From contig NC_064650.1 of NCBI RefSeq assembly GCF_001723175.1, positions 4,712,001 to 4,776,000 of the forward strand: a stretch of DNA of 64,000 nt, given 5' to 3'. The position numbers were made by a program, and so were the translations under genes. This document shows positions 10,483-23,300 of this stretch, piece by piece (positions within the stretch are counted from its first letter, which is position 1; the number at the start of each line of letters is the position of its first letter). This DNA is from Penicillium oxalicum (Eukaryota; Ascomycota; Eurotiomycetes; Eurotiales; Aspergillaceae). The notes beneath the pieces were generated by a model. It worked only from the letters and a program-made list of their open reading frames with translations, did not search any database and was not told the origin of the DNA.

Positions 10483-13400
10483 TCCGTTTTCTTTCAACAG
10501 AACCCAACGGCCGTATCAAATACAGAGGCCGGTGCCCAGTGTTCAGACGATGGAAAAGTCCAGAGAGAGAAATCAATTCCGTGAGTGGCCGCTTTGCCGA
10601 CTGAGCAGTCTGTAGATGAACTTGAATTGACGCATCCTTCCCTCAGCACTTGAAATCTCGAGACGGAGGTTATTGCACGCTGCGATTGTCCGGAATCCTC
10701 CACCACACGCCCTGTCACGCCCTTCCCCGCATCCAAAGTGGAGCTCGGAGGGTTGAGCCATTCAACGGGACTGCATTTGAAGTTCACACAGATGGCGCAC
10801 TGGGATGTAAAATTTCCATCCAGGCAGGGACTTCCACGACACTGGAATAGAGGAAGAGGACTGGCATGACTGGTATTTGATTGGCATCAAACGAGATTCA
10901 GTCAAGTGTCCAGATTGTTCTGCGTATGAATGATCGGCGCACAAGGCCCTCACGAACCATTAGCCAACGTGCACAGATTGGAGCTCAACCGTAACACCGA
11001 TGATGCGTAACCAATCCTTGTCATCAACTCCTCGGGCTCCCGCCCTTACCTAAGGTGCATCCAGATGAATTGATGCTGCCCCTAGAGAGTAGCCCTTGAT
11101 GTCACACCCAATCCTCGTGAGTGTCTTTTTTTTCGTTCGAATCCTCGAATCACATTCTTTTCCTGTTGCATAAGACTGGTCAAACTTTGAACTCATGCGC
11201 AGATAGCCATGGATTCGTGTTACTCAAAATTAAGTATCTGGTGAAACTCCCGCGTTCCACGTGGACACGATTCTGTTCGGGCGAAACTGGGAGATATCAC
11301 GGTCTTCACTCGGTCGAAAGCGCGGCTCCGGCCCACAATCTAGGGATGTCTGTGGAGGAATCCGGTCAATCTTTGTGGTTCGGGTGGAGACGGTTTGGCT
11401 GAAAAGAATCAAATGTGGATGGAACCTGTCACTCGAAAGCGTCTCAATGTTGAGGTGGGAGAAGATGAAAACAGACGCTTTCTACGGTTTTTACCGTTGT
11501 TTGTGAGCCGAGCTGGGCAGAGTGACAGGGCTTGGATCGATTTGCGAGAACGAAAAGTCTTGAAACATGACAGAAGCCGGGATTGATTCTTGATTCTCCG
11601 GTCAGGTTGAGCTTCGGTTATTTGGCATGTCCAATTTAGCCCCTTTGGCTGATAGAGGGCCAATGTATCTGATTGTACTCCGGTGAAATCAGACTCTATA
11701 GATGTCTTGTACCACGAAGGTTCGTCTGCTCTAGAGGTCCTTCCTCATAGCAGGCCCAAGGCTTGACCGGCGTCTGTCCTAAAATCGGAATGGTTGAACT
11801 GGCCTCCACTATGATTAAAAGCTTCTAGCTGCATTCGACATCGCCAACCAAATCCTTGAAATACTACTCGACGGGCCAAGTGGTACACAATTAATTTAGG
11901 ATGGCCCTGCACGAAAAAGATACCGCGCGATCTAGAAAGGGAAACCACGCCGACAGGGATCAATTCAGCCTTTCAAGACAGCACCCCTCCCCACAGTCCC
12001 ACACGGAAACGGAGATGCCAACTAATTTGATTTTTAAGTCGATGAGCTGTGCGACCGCGGTCTCGTTTTCTTCTTTCCCTCTACAATACTGTATTTGATT
12101 TTTGGTCAGGAGGGGCACGCGAGTGTATTGTGGTTTTGTTGGGAATTCCCGCCGCGGGAGGAGTGGAGCTTCGAGGGTTGTATTCTCGACTGTGCTACTG
12201 TAGCATTGTGCCTGAGCGGGTGTGCAGCATGTGGACGAGTTTTTAAATAAAAAATGATTCAGAGAATATGATTTTCATCATACCTACAACATGAACGCTC
12301 TCGTATCAAATAGTGTGTGCGTGTTGTGCGGCTCAACCGTGCAGGTCAAGTTGATTGCTTCAGATTGGTGAAGCTCCCTCAAGCTGCCTATTCTGAGAAC
12401 CCCATCCAAGGTCTCTCCGGCTATCGATTTCGATATCCTGAAAGAGCATAGCTGGGGGCTTTTCCGAATACCAAGCATTTCCAAGCAGCGGCAATCACCG
12501 TCCCAAGTTAGGACATGTCCCTCAAAATGCCTTTTGCCCCTCAGGTGAATCAATCCCCTAATTTTGTACCACGATGTTAGAATGCAAAGGCTGGAGCAGT
12601 GTTGCAATCTGCCTGTGATTGCCTACAGAAATAGCAAGCATCTACTGAGAACCAAACGGATGTGGATCACTATCAGGATGACAGCAGTGCCCTAACCCCC
12701 TATTGAAAGCGGCCATATGTCCTGCGACAGATTTTGTCTATTAAGCGCATACAGGCATCACTCGAGACGATGTGATTGAAACTATACGACCTCAGAGACA
12801 AATGGCTCCGGAACACTGTCAATCCACAGACCCCACCTCAGTCATCATCTTATCTCAACGTGCAAACCACTCCATATGCGATACTCCTAATACGGAGGAT
12901 ACCTCGTATTCCCTAATCGATGACCACAAACGAAGGAAGGTTCGTGACCTGAGTCACCGTTACCACAGATGATTATACTCTTTCGTCGTAAAAATGTCAA
13001 TGTGGGTGCAGGTTGCCCTACTACCCTTGGACTTATACAGAGCGCTCTCGACTGCAACACTGTTTGGGTAGAGGGCAAGGCTGTTTGATTGCACAGAAGC
13101 CTACGATACTTGATAGAGATGTCTCATTGTCACCTTCCATTGATCGTGTGCAGAGGTGACGAATCAGAACACCTGATACTGAACAGAATTTTTGGCACTG
13201 CCCATGTTTCGTGATAGTCAGTACAAACATCATCAATCATGTGTTTAAGATTTTGTTTGTTTTGTTCTGTTGTGGTCACATCAATTGTCTCCGAAACAAC
13301 CTAGTCGGGTAGGCGCTGACCCCCGCGCTTTCTACACCAAAGCCACAAGGAAAAAAGAAAAAAAGATCCAGTATCGGCTATACCGACGCCAGGCGCGAAG

Positions 13401-16400
13401 ACGGACGAAGCCTAAAACTTTCCGGGGGAAAAATGATCGCGCGAAAGAGTGTCTCAGTTGCTCGGCCTCCACCAGACTACTACTGGATCCGGATAGAGAC
13501 TGTTACGCGTTCTTTCCACCGTGACGGTTGTCATGGTACTTTTGGCAGATGTATGAAACGTGTCGCTGCCCTGAGTCTGAACAGAAGATGTTTTTTTCCC
13601 TCCAGAAGACGATTATGTCTGGTGTGCTGCGTGGGACGGGTGTCTTTCGAAACGTAAACAAAAAGACATCTGCATTCACTACGAGAAAGTGATTGAGTCG
13701 ATAGCCTTTCAATTGGTGCGCCGCGACGACGTGGGTACGCCAAGCCACCGGGTAAACTTTCTCGAGAACACCTGCATGCTCTAGGAGGAAAGGACACAGG
13801 TATCCTACGTAGTGTCAGGTCGTATCCTACCAGTATATATGAGTGTGTGTTATTAGTGCTCGTCTAAAGCACACCGTAGATAGGATAGTGTGCACTTAAC
13901 ACTTTACAAAAGCCCTTGCTACCTCTGAACCAGCCAGCCCCTGGCGAGACCATACAGACTACTGCAAGCTGCGCCCCACTCTGCTTGCAGCGAGTACTAA
14001 CTGTGCATGCATCCCGTGTCTAGTAAAAGTGTCAGTAGCACCCAAAAAAAAAAGTACGAGGCACGTCGTGGTTGCCAAGGCCCCACTGCGAGAGACAACA
14101 GAAATCAGCTGCAGGCGACCATCGGCACTCTGATGCAATTAAAGTCAGCTCGGGCTGATTGATGAGTTGTCATCTGCCATCTGACCCGCCAAGGTCGATC
14201 CCGCAGTGGCAGTCTAGAAACGATCGGGATGACATTGTGGGTGGTGGCCACAATGTGGGGGGGGGGTTCGGGTCTACAAACACAATGAACGATCATGATC
14301 AACTCCCCCCCTCGATGCCCTCAAGCCCCGGCCACTATGCGAGCCGATTACACGAGCCTGGACATTCCCCTCCCCTGGCGCTAATGCGCCCCTGTACTGG
14401 GATAGGCTTCCAGCCCGCTTGTCCACCACGCTAGTGGGCCCCAATGCGGCAGTGATAGATGAACGAGCAACTCAGAGGCAAGCATCCACCTAACTAGCAA
14501 GCATCGTGCATCGCTGGGGCTGCTCATCAGGAAGTACGACAGAAGCGCTGGAGCAATTGGCGGCTAAACTCGCCCTGAGAGTGGGCTACTGCTTTATGAG
14601 CTCGGCCAAGACGGCCCAATTGTACTAGTTTCACATAAAAGTGCGGCACAAACATTCGTGACTCGCATCTCAGGCTCTCCCGTGCAGGTATCAGGAGGGA
14701 TTGAAGGCCGATGTATTCAGATGCTGGGAGGTTTCGGTGTATCGCGGAGACTCGGCAGGACAAGAAACCTTCACTACCACTGTGACCTTCTCCAATGTCG
14801 TCATCTGCACATACTTCTGAACCTAGGTTCAAGGGCCTGCGAAGAACCAAGTTCGGCCACGTTCGAATCTTTGTCCGACTGCATTGCCAAGGGAAAGAGG
14901 TCGGTTCAGACTCAGCACGGTCCAATTACGTTGTGATCATGATCGAGTCGTTCGCGGAGTGCTGGCTTCTCAGTGGAGGGAACCATCTGGGTGAATGGAG
15001 TTGAGGGGAACCGGGGATCATGTGGGAGTCCGCCAGCTTTCCCCGGGGCAACGGAGCAACGGAAGACAGGTATCGTCATTCATCCCCGCAAGACCGGATG
15101 GCCCCGCGTATCGGGTTGGTAATCATATGTACAGCTGGTGTTCGCATATACACATACCGACAAGCGGGGTATAGGGTATGAGAGGGGGTGCATTTGTTAT
15201 CGTATGCTCAAAGGCTGGATAGTAGACCACTGGAGCCGGTTGGGCAATTGATTCACATACGGAGGACGGTTCATTATGAGATTGACCTGTCTGCAACTTC
15301 ATCTGTCCCGATTCACCGATGGAAGGAAGATCAAGATTCAAATGAAGTGTCCCAAAAACTCCCGCTCCGGGTAGTTCGCCGCCATGCCATGACGAGAGCG
15401 GTTGAAGCTCACTAACATATTGTATGCACTTCAATTGAGCCTTGACACTCACAGAAATGGTGAAGACATCCGGATGTACAGAGTTGATATCGGTCTAAGC
15501 CGTGGAGGCTTGGTAGGTTTAGGAAGCGCCTCTCTTTGAACAAGGGCTTACGATAGCCACCTACTATCGGTTGGCATGTGCAAAAACCTACTCGTATGTA
15601 GTACCTCCTCGATAGCTTTCTGTACTCCATCAATGCAGGCCGCCATGCTGCGTGCGCATGCACGGCTAACCTGGACATTTCATCTTGCATCGTTTGGCAT
15701 TTTCTAGAAGCGCAGGGGCTGTTCTGGCCCTTGAGTCTTTTTTTTTCTTTTCCAAGTTTTTACCTGATCAGTCAATAAATTGGATGAATTTGCGCATCAA
15801 GTCTACAGATTAAATCTCTAAAGCAACCTTGTCAAAGCTCACGACAAGACTTTGAATGAGGGGCAGCGGATACAAAAGTGGGGGGGGGGGGGGGGGGGTG
15901 GGTTGAGGAGGGGTCACGGGAGAGCTAGCTGAGCCCAGATGAGCTAAGACACAGCATTGCGATTGGTTACCGCGTAGAACCACTCGCGCAGGACTGGGGC
16001 CGCGTCCTTTTCATTGCACTTCTGTTTTGTACGCCGCATCCAGCGATTTTACATACCGTACTGTTGGGTTTGTATCGAGCACTGTTGCCATTGATTCCGT
16101 ATCACCGAGTTGACCACACGCTCTCTTTGAGACGGCAGAGGGAAGACATCGGCTTATCAGTGTGTCTTGATGTTTACTAAGGCGAATGGAGAATCCAAAC
16201 TCTTCATTTGATTTGGAGGTAGAGTCCCCATGATCCAGTGTCGACTGTCTAGTTCTACACCCACAGTATCTCTCATCGGAACAGAAAGACTGATCAATTG
16301 CGGCAAGCGGAGACTCCTGCAAGCGCAAATGCACATAGATCACTCCCGTTTCGGCTGCGTTTGATCGCACGGGGGGAGGGACCTGGCCTCCTATCGCTAG

Positions 16401-16780
16401 CGGGTTAGCGTTTTGTATTTTGTCGGCAACTGGACAGGCATACGAACTTGTTACCCACTGGGTCATCCGGTATGAGTTCGATACAGTCAGCGGGTAAGGT
16501 TTACCCTTTCTTACAGCGGCAGTAAAGTCCCTCAGGCCCGGGCGTCTCCTCTCCTCCATGCCGAACACCCTCCGGATCCATAAATGGCAAGATGAAAAAT
16601 ACCCTTCCTTATTTAATTCCTACTATCCCTTTTGGGGGACGGAGTAGTCTACTAGTCTTCGGTTTCAAATCTTCTCTCTTTCGCGTCCTTCTCTCGTCAT
16701 CCATTTTCTCCCCTTCATTCATCTCTCTACACTCTCCGTAGCTCACCTCTTGATCCACACGCAGTCTGGTCGCAAGTACT
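10483..16780. other. 6.3-kb stretch without a recognisable gene
   Basis: This is the largest gap in the window, running from the DAPAL start to the facA transcript. Open frames exist but are short and overlapping; the longest is 185 codons at 16011-16568 (minus) and shows no domain or codon regularity I recognise. It contains a G10 run at 14257-14266 and a G19 run at 15880-15898. No tRNA-like fold, transposon ends or repeats were seen. The last kilobase is presumably the facA promoter. A non-coding RNA or a gene broken into many small exons cannot be excluded. Confidence 0.5.
15880..15898. repeat. Poly(G) tract, 19 nt
   Basis: This is an uninterrupted run of 19 G on the plus strand, about 1.1 kb upstream of the facA start codon. 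It is one of three G/C homopolymers of 18-19 nt in the window. Confidence 0.95.
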
Positions 16781-16943
16781 GTAAGTAACCCTCCCATCTC
16801 CCCGCTTGCATCCTACCTTGAACCCCCTCCTTCTCCTCCTCCTCCTCCTCCTCCTCGCGAGGGGAGCTTCATGATCTCGCGCCTCCCCCCGCTCAGCAAC
16901 CGATCGCTAACGAGTTTCCTGTCTCGCTCTCTGTCTTGAACAG
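16781..16943 (+). other. facA: Probable 5'-UTR intron of facA with a pyrimidine microsatellite
   Basis: A strong donor (GTAAGT at 16781) and an acceptor (TTGAACAG ending at 16943) frame 163 nt that ends 68 nt upstream of the facA ATG. The interior holds a CTC-type trinucleotide repeat at about 16832-16856 and is otherwise C/T-rich. Leader introns are common in highly expressed fungal genes. No transcript evidence is available here. Confidence 0.6.
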
Positions 16944-17011
16944 AGGCACGACTAGTCGCGAGTATAGACTCTCCTTTCTTTTGCTATTCGTCCTGGTCTA
17001 GTTTGAAAGCC

Positions 17012-19173
17012 ATGTCAGACGACCGCAAACCCTCCGTGGTAAGTGTGGAGTTGAATTCAGGAGCTCTCTGGCCACAAGGATCGACCATCTTGCGCTGGGA
17101 AGATTCTTTCGTTGTTCGTGGCTTGCTGACCAAGGACAGGTGCTTGAGGCCCACGAGGTCGATACTTTCCATGTTCCCAAAATCTTCCACGACAAGCACC
17201 CCACTGGAACCCACCTGAAGGACCTCGACGAGTACAAGAAGCTTTACGAGGAGTCGATCAAGAGCCCCGACACTTTCTGGGCCCGGATGGCCCGTGAGCT
17301 TCTCACTTTTGATCGCGACTTCCAAACCACACATTTCGGCTCCTTCGAGAACGGTGACAATGCCTGGTTCGTCGAGGGCCAGTTGAACGCTTCCTACAAC
17401 TGCGTGGATCGCCATGCACTCAAGAACCCCAACAAGGTCGCTATCATCTACGAGGCCGACGAGCCCAACGAGGGCCGCACCATCACCTACGGGGAGCTCC
17501 TGCGCGAGGTCTCTCGCGTGGCATGGGTGCTCAAGCAGAGCGGTGTGAAAAAGGGCGACACCGTGGCCATCTACTTGCCTATGATCCCCGAGGCCGTCGT
17601 GGCCCTGCTTGCCTGTTCCCGCATCGGTGCTGTTCACTCCGTGGTCTTTGCCGGTTTCTCTTCAGACTCACTCCGTGACCGTGTCATCGATGCCCAGTCC
17701 AAGGTTGTCATTACGACCGATGAGGGCAAGCGCGGCGGAAAAGTGATTGGCACCAAGCGTATCGTCGACGAGGCCTTGAAGCAGTGCCCCGATGTGACCA
17801 CCTGCCTGGTTTACAAGCGCACCGGCACCGAGGTGCCCTGGACCCAGGGGCGCGATCTGTGGTGGCACGAGGAAGTCGAAAAATACCCCAACTACCTGGC
17901 CCCCGAGCCCATGAACTCGGAGGACCCCTTGTTCCTTCTCTACACCTCTGGCTCAACCGGTAAGCCTAAGGGTGTGATGCACACAACCGCCGGATACCTG
18001 CTGGGTGCAGCGATGACTGGCAAATACGTCTTTGATATCCACGACGATGACCGATACTTCTGTGGCGGTGACGTGGGCTGGATTACGGGCCACACCTACG
18101 TTGTGTACGCCCCGTTGCTGCTTGGTTGTGCGACGGTGGTCTTCGAGAGTACTCCTGCCTATCCCAACTTCTCCCGTTACTGGGATGTCATCGACAAGTA
18201 TGATGTCACTCAGTTCTACGTTGCGCCTACTGCGCTCCGCCTCTTGAAACGGGCGGGCGACGAGCACATCCACCACAAGATGAAGTCCCTGCGCATTCTC
18301 GGCTCTGTTGGTGAGCCCATTGCGGCTGAGGTGTGGAAGTGGTACTTTGAATCCGTCGGCAAGGAGGAGGCTCACATTTGCGATGTAAGTTGCCACCCAT
18401 TGTCCGCTTTTCCCCGACTGCGTGATGCGGATCATGAGAAGTAAATGCTAATTGATCCAGACATACTGGCAAACCGAGACCGGATCTAATGTGATCACTC
18501 CACTGGGCGGTATTACCCCCACTAAGCCCGGCAGCGCCTCCCTTCCCTTCTTTGGCATCGAGCCTGCCATCATCGACCCTGTCTCCGGCGAGGAAATCAC
18601 TGGTAACGACGTCGAAGGTGTGCTGGCCTTCAAGCAGCCGTGGCCTAGCATGGCCCGCACCGTTTGGGGTGCCCACAAACGCTACATGGACACCTATCTG
18701 AACGTGTACAAAGGATACTACGTAAGTCTTCCAAAAAAAAAAGCCGACCGCTTTGTCCATCATCGGGCATCTGATTGACTGACACTTTCTTAGTTCACCG
18801 GAGATGGCGCTGGTCGTGATCACGATGGGTATTACTGGATTCGTGGTCGTGTCGACGACGTTGTCAATGTGTCGGGTCACCGTCTCTCTACCGCCGAGAT
18901 TGAGGCTGCGCTCCTCGAGCATCGTAAGTCCATCTTTACAAAAAGTTCTGATTGACATGGCCTGAACGCTAACGCTTAACCGCAGCAATGGTTGCCGAGG
19001 CCGCCGTCGTCGGTATCGCTGACGAGCTGACTGGCCAGGCTGTCAATGCCTTCGTTGCTCTGAAGGAGGGCAACGAGACAACGGATCAGGTTCGAAAGGA
19101 CCTTGTCATGCAGGTGCGGAGGTCCATCGGGCCTTTCGCTGCCCCCAAGACTGTCTTCGTGATTGAGGACCTT

Positions 19174-19205
<32 letters not shown>

Positions 19206-19384
19206 AATCCTGCGGAAGATCCTCAGTGGTGAGGAAGACAGCCTCGGTGACACCTCAACTGTAAGTATAACCAATTTTTAGGGTGTCTGGCACGGTCCAT
19301 CAAGCTAACCGTACACTCTAGTTGTCCGATCCCACTGTTGTGGATAAGATCATTGCCACTGTCCACGCCGCTCGGGCCAAGTAA
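17012..19384 (+). CDS. facA: Acetyl-CoA synthetase FacA
   Basis: Six exons (17012-17038, 17140-18384, 18461-18721, 18794-18923, 18986-19260, 19322-19384) give 666 residues, close to the 670 of Aspergillus nidulans FacA. All donors are GTAAGT. The protein makes acetyl-CoA from acetate, CoA and ATP, in the cytosol and nucleus, and is required for growth on acetate. The adenylate-forming core motif [11 protein letters not shown] is present, as are the acetate-pocket segment [14 protein letters not shown], the hinge-region motif [10 protein letters not shown], and [11 protein letters not shown], whose lysine is the regulatory acetylation site in this family. The N-terminal exon codes for nine residues only. 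Codon use is strongly biased to C-ending codons, as expected for a highly expressed gene. A probable leader intron lies just upstream. Confidence 0.97.
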
Positions 19385-20361
19385 GGAAGCCTTGAACGAT
19401 GGAAATGACGATAATGATGATTTGGACGATTTGCCACTTTTGGCAAGAGGTGAGGAAGCGCGATCCTTAAATTTCAAATGCGCTCAAAACTAGCTGTGAA
19501 CTCGGAGGAGGGGACTTTTTGTTGTGATCCCACTTTGCGCTTTCTACATGTGATTCCCTAGTCAGTCCGTCCGTATGTGACGTGAATAGCCTTTTCTTTT
19601 TGCTCCAGATACCAAATGATTTGCAAATCACTTTTCATGTGCAAGTCAATATACCGTCTCTCAGTATCCACGCTCCGCGAAGGCAAAAACAAAGTGGTTA
19701 GCCTCAGGCCTCAGTTCACCAAATTGTCATGCTTGTACTACACCTAGGTTCCGATTTTTCCCATGGCAACCTATACGGATCAAGGCTCGGTGTAATGATC
19801 AAAAGACTAATACTTATGGCCAAGAGGTCTGGCATCTGGCACATGATGGTCCAGAACCTCTTGCGTCTTTTTTCGAGATCGCTGCTTTGAGTCATCTCCA
19901 ACGCCTGCTTGCGTCAAAATGGACGCTTCGAATGGGCCTGGATTGAGTAAACATTGAATCATGTGCCTTGAAGGCGGTCATAGCACTAATCAGGCAAATC
20001 AATCAAGCCCAGGCGCATCTCTGATTGGCTCAGCTTTTCAGAGCTCAGCTTCCCGTTGGAGGAACAAGTACCAGGGTGATTGTGTTAGTAGGACAAGTTG
20101 AAGGTGCGCGCGGGCGGCAAGCCGGGGCAAATCTGTGATGAGGTAAGCAGGCTTGCCTGCCGCCTGAGCTAGTACCAGCAAACTTGACTTACCCTTGGCC
20201 CTACCTTCTTTTCTGGCGCGTCCGTCTCTCTCTTCTCTCCTCTTCTCTCACGCGAAAACCACTCGCCTTCGCTGCGCCTTCTGACTTGATCACTTCCATC
20301 TTCAATATCGCAGACTGTCTTTTCTCTATGCAAGCCTGAATTATTCGCTTTCACCAACACC
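19385..20361. other. Intergenic between facA and the nucleoporin gene
   Basis: This holds the facA 3' region and the promoter and leader of the Nup98/96 gene. The last 170 bp are C/T-rich, as in many fungal leaders. No gene is seen. Confidence 0.5.
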
Positions 20362-23300
20362 ATGTCTTTCTTCGGAGGAGGGGGAACTGGATTTGGGCAG
20401 ACCAACCAAAGCTCCGGCTTTGGCGCAGGTACTGGCTTTGGAGCCTCTAACACCGGCACAGGTAGGTCACTTTTGTTTTCAGCCTCGTGTATCTCCTTGC
20501 TCGATTTTCTTTATGTTTTTCCAAATCGCGATGCCTTGGTGGAACGCACACATTTGTCATCTTCGCGCCGTCATTCATGGGTCGACCTTCCGGAACGAAA
20601 GCCCTCCCAAGTTGTCCAGGAGGAAGGGCTCGCAGTTGAATGATCGGTGGCCACCATATGTTGCACCATATCTTGCAAGAACCAACGGCCTTGGCCATCT
20701 CGGCGCACGGCGTATTTTGCTTCGCGGACACCTTTTGGCAATTTCCAGCAGCGCCCTGCACGTTTGCGACAAGAGTGGAAGCGCACGAGGATGGTAGCTT
20801 TAGACCAGCTCTCTGACACCCGATCCCACCCTGTCATCTAGGCTTTGGCTCGACTCCCTCGGCGTTTGGTGGCGGTACCACTGGAAATACTGGAGGCGGT
20901 TTGTTTGGAAACACCTCTAGTGGATTCGGCGCTAGCACTAACACAGGTACGTGCGCACGATGGCTCGGTCTTGCGAAACTTGACTCTTCAACCATCCGCT
21001 TTCGCATGCGGGCGTCCGTGTCTTGACCTGACAATGGGATGTTGATGCCGCTTGGTGGCCCGGGAACTCTACTTTCGGAACTCATAATGGACATTTCTTA
21101 CCTGAGCGCCAACAACAAGAACAGTGCTGTTTTTGTGCGATCCAATATTCTCTGTCGTTTGATATCATATTGCCACTGGCCTTGAGGAGCGCCCGCACCA
21201 TTTCAGTCCATGGATTCCCCTTGCGAGTTGGCTTGCTACTTGTTGATCACTTTTGCGTGGATTGATGCCCTAGACGTATTGCTGACTTCTTTATTCAACT
21301 CCTCAGGATTCGGGGCCAACAATCAGAGCTCGTCTCTTTTCGGCGGTGCGCAGAACAACCGCCCCGGCGGTTTTGGCACGAACACGAACACTGGCCAGAG
21401 CCTCTTCGGCAGCACTACTCCAAACACCGGCTCTGGGTTTGGTGCTGGTACTGGTTTCGGGTCCACCCCGACCACTACGTCGGGTTTTGGGGGCAGCGCC
21501 AATACTAACACCGGTCTGTTCGGTGCCAACAAGCCGGCCACTGGTTTCGGTACCTCGAGCACAGGTGGTGCCGGATTTGGCTCTTCTACCACCACTGGAT
21601 TCGGGACTGGGGCAGCTACTGCAGGCTTTGGTGGAACTGGAACGGCGTTCCAGGGCACCCAGACGTGCGAGGGTACTGGCAGCACTCCCTTCAGCGCCTT
21701 CACTGAGAAGGACCAGAGCTCCAATGCCACGAATCATTACCAAAGCATCAGTTTCATGCAACCTTACAGCAAGTTCAGCTTTGAGGAACTAAGGCTTGCC
21801 GACTATCAACAGGGCCGCCGATTTGGAAACGCAAGTGGTCAAGCAGGCGGCTTCGGTGCTCCCGCGTTTGGATCATCGACTGGATTTGGAGGCCAACAGG
21901 CATCTACAGGCTTTGGTGGTGGCACCGGTGCCTTTGGCAGTGCGGCTGCTACGTCAGCTCCTACCGGCTTCGGTACTACCCAGACAACTGGTGGTTTTGG
22001 TAGCGGCAACACTGGAACAAATTCCTTGTTCAGTGCTAACAAGCCTGCCACCGGCATGTTCGCCAGCAATACGCAGGCCCCCGCGCAGACTGGCACTTCT
22101 ATCTTTGGCAACAACAACGCCACTCCCGCAACCGGAGGATTTGGTGCAAACGCTTCCACGGGTGGTTTTGGCGCTAACACCGGTACTTCAATCTTTGGAA
22201 ACAATCAGCAGCAAAACAAGCCGGCGTTTGGCACGGGTTCAACGGGAACTGGCTTTGGCACTGGCTTTGGCGCAACACAGACAACCTCAGCGGCAACCCC
22301 CTTCGGTGCAACCACTGCTGCTGCATCGCCATTTGGAGGTGCTCAGCAGCAGCAGACCACCACATCCGGATTTGGTGGCTTTGGTACTCAGAATCAGGCC
22401 CAAAAGCCTGCCACTGGCCTTTTTGGATCAAGCACAGGTGGATTTGGTGCCAATAACCAGCAGCAGCAAACTGCTACGGGAGGCGGTTTATTTGGTGGCA
22501 ACAGTACTACTCAAGCCAATACCGGCACAGGCACTTCGCTCTTCGGCACTGGCCAGAATCAACAAGCCCAAGGCGCGTCCTCGCTCTTTGGTAACAATCA
22601 AGCGCAACCAGCCCAGTGCGGTGGTGTCTTTGGCAGCACACCAAATCTGAATCAGCAGAAGCCAGCGGGTTCGCTTTTCAACACTTCGAACACGGGAACC
22701 GCCACAGGAGGTGCATTTGGCTCTACCTTCGGAAACCCTCAAACCCAGCAGAGCTCTGGCTTATTCAATAATTCACAAAGCCAGCAGGCTAAACCCGGCG
22801 GTCTCTTCTCCGGCACTTCCGCTTCGACAGGGGGTCTCTTCAGTCAGAGCGCCAATCAGACTGCTGGCAGTTCACTCTTCGGGCCCAGTCAGGGTCAGCA
22901 GCAACAGCCCGCGGGATCCAGTATTTTCGGCGCATCGCAACCTGCGCAGCAACAACCACAACAACCTGTTCCAGGCAGCTTCCAGGCGTCACTTCTCGAT
23001 AATAATCCCTACGGTAATCAGTCCATCTTCTCTGGCCTGCCGAGTCCTGTTGTTTCTTCTCCGGGCCCTCTCGCTACACCCCTCGCTTCAAGCATCAAGC
23101 AGAAACAGCGCACCCCGCTTCCAGTCTACAAGATCACCCCGAACGCTGCTAATCGGCTCATCACACCCCCGAGGCGTCAAGGGTATGGGTTCTCGTACTC
23201 TACATATGGCTCGCCTTCTAGTACCGTCGGAACGCCAACCTCTGGCTTGGGCGGCAGTCTTTTAGGCGCCGGTGCTCCAGGCAGCCTTCGCAGCAGCATT

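Noticed and set aside
11135..11155. CGTTCGAATCC, resembling a pol III B-box
   Set aside because: The preceding 60 bases include a T-run and cannot fold as a tRNA.
14855..14885. GTTCGAATC, resembling a tRNA T-loop
   Set aside because: No flanking T-stem pairing and no A-box, D-arm or acceptor stem at the right distances.
16011..16568. Open frame of 185 codons on the minus strand upstream of facA
   Set aside because: No domain, unusual composition, and no splice or codon signal; most likely chance in promoter sequence.
16984..17637. Open frame of 217 codons on the minus strand
   Set aside because: Antisense to facA exons 1 and 2; a codon-bias echo.
21796..22650. Alternative open frame of 284 codons within the nucleoporin
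   Set aside because: It is an out-of-frame reading of the FG-repeat region; the FG, GLEBS and autoproteolytic domains are in the annotated frame.
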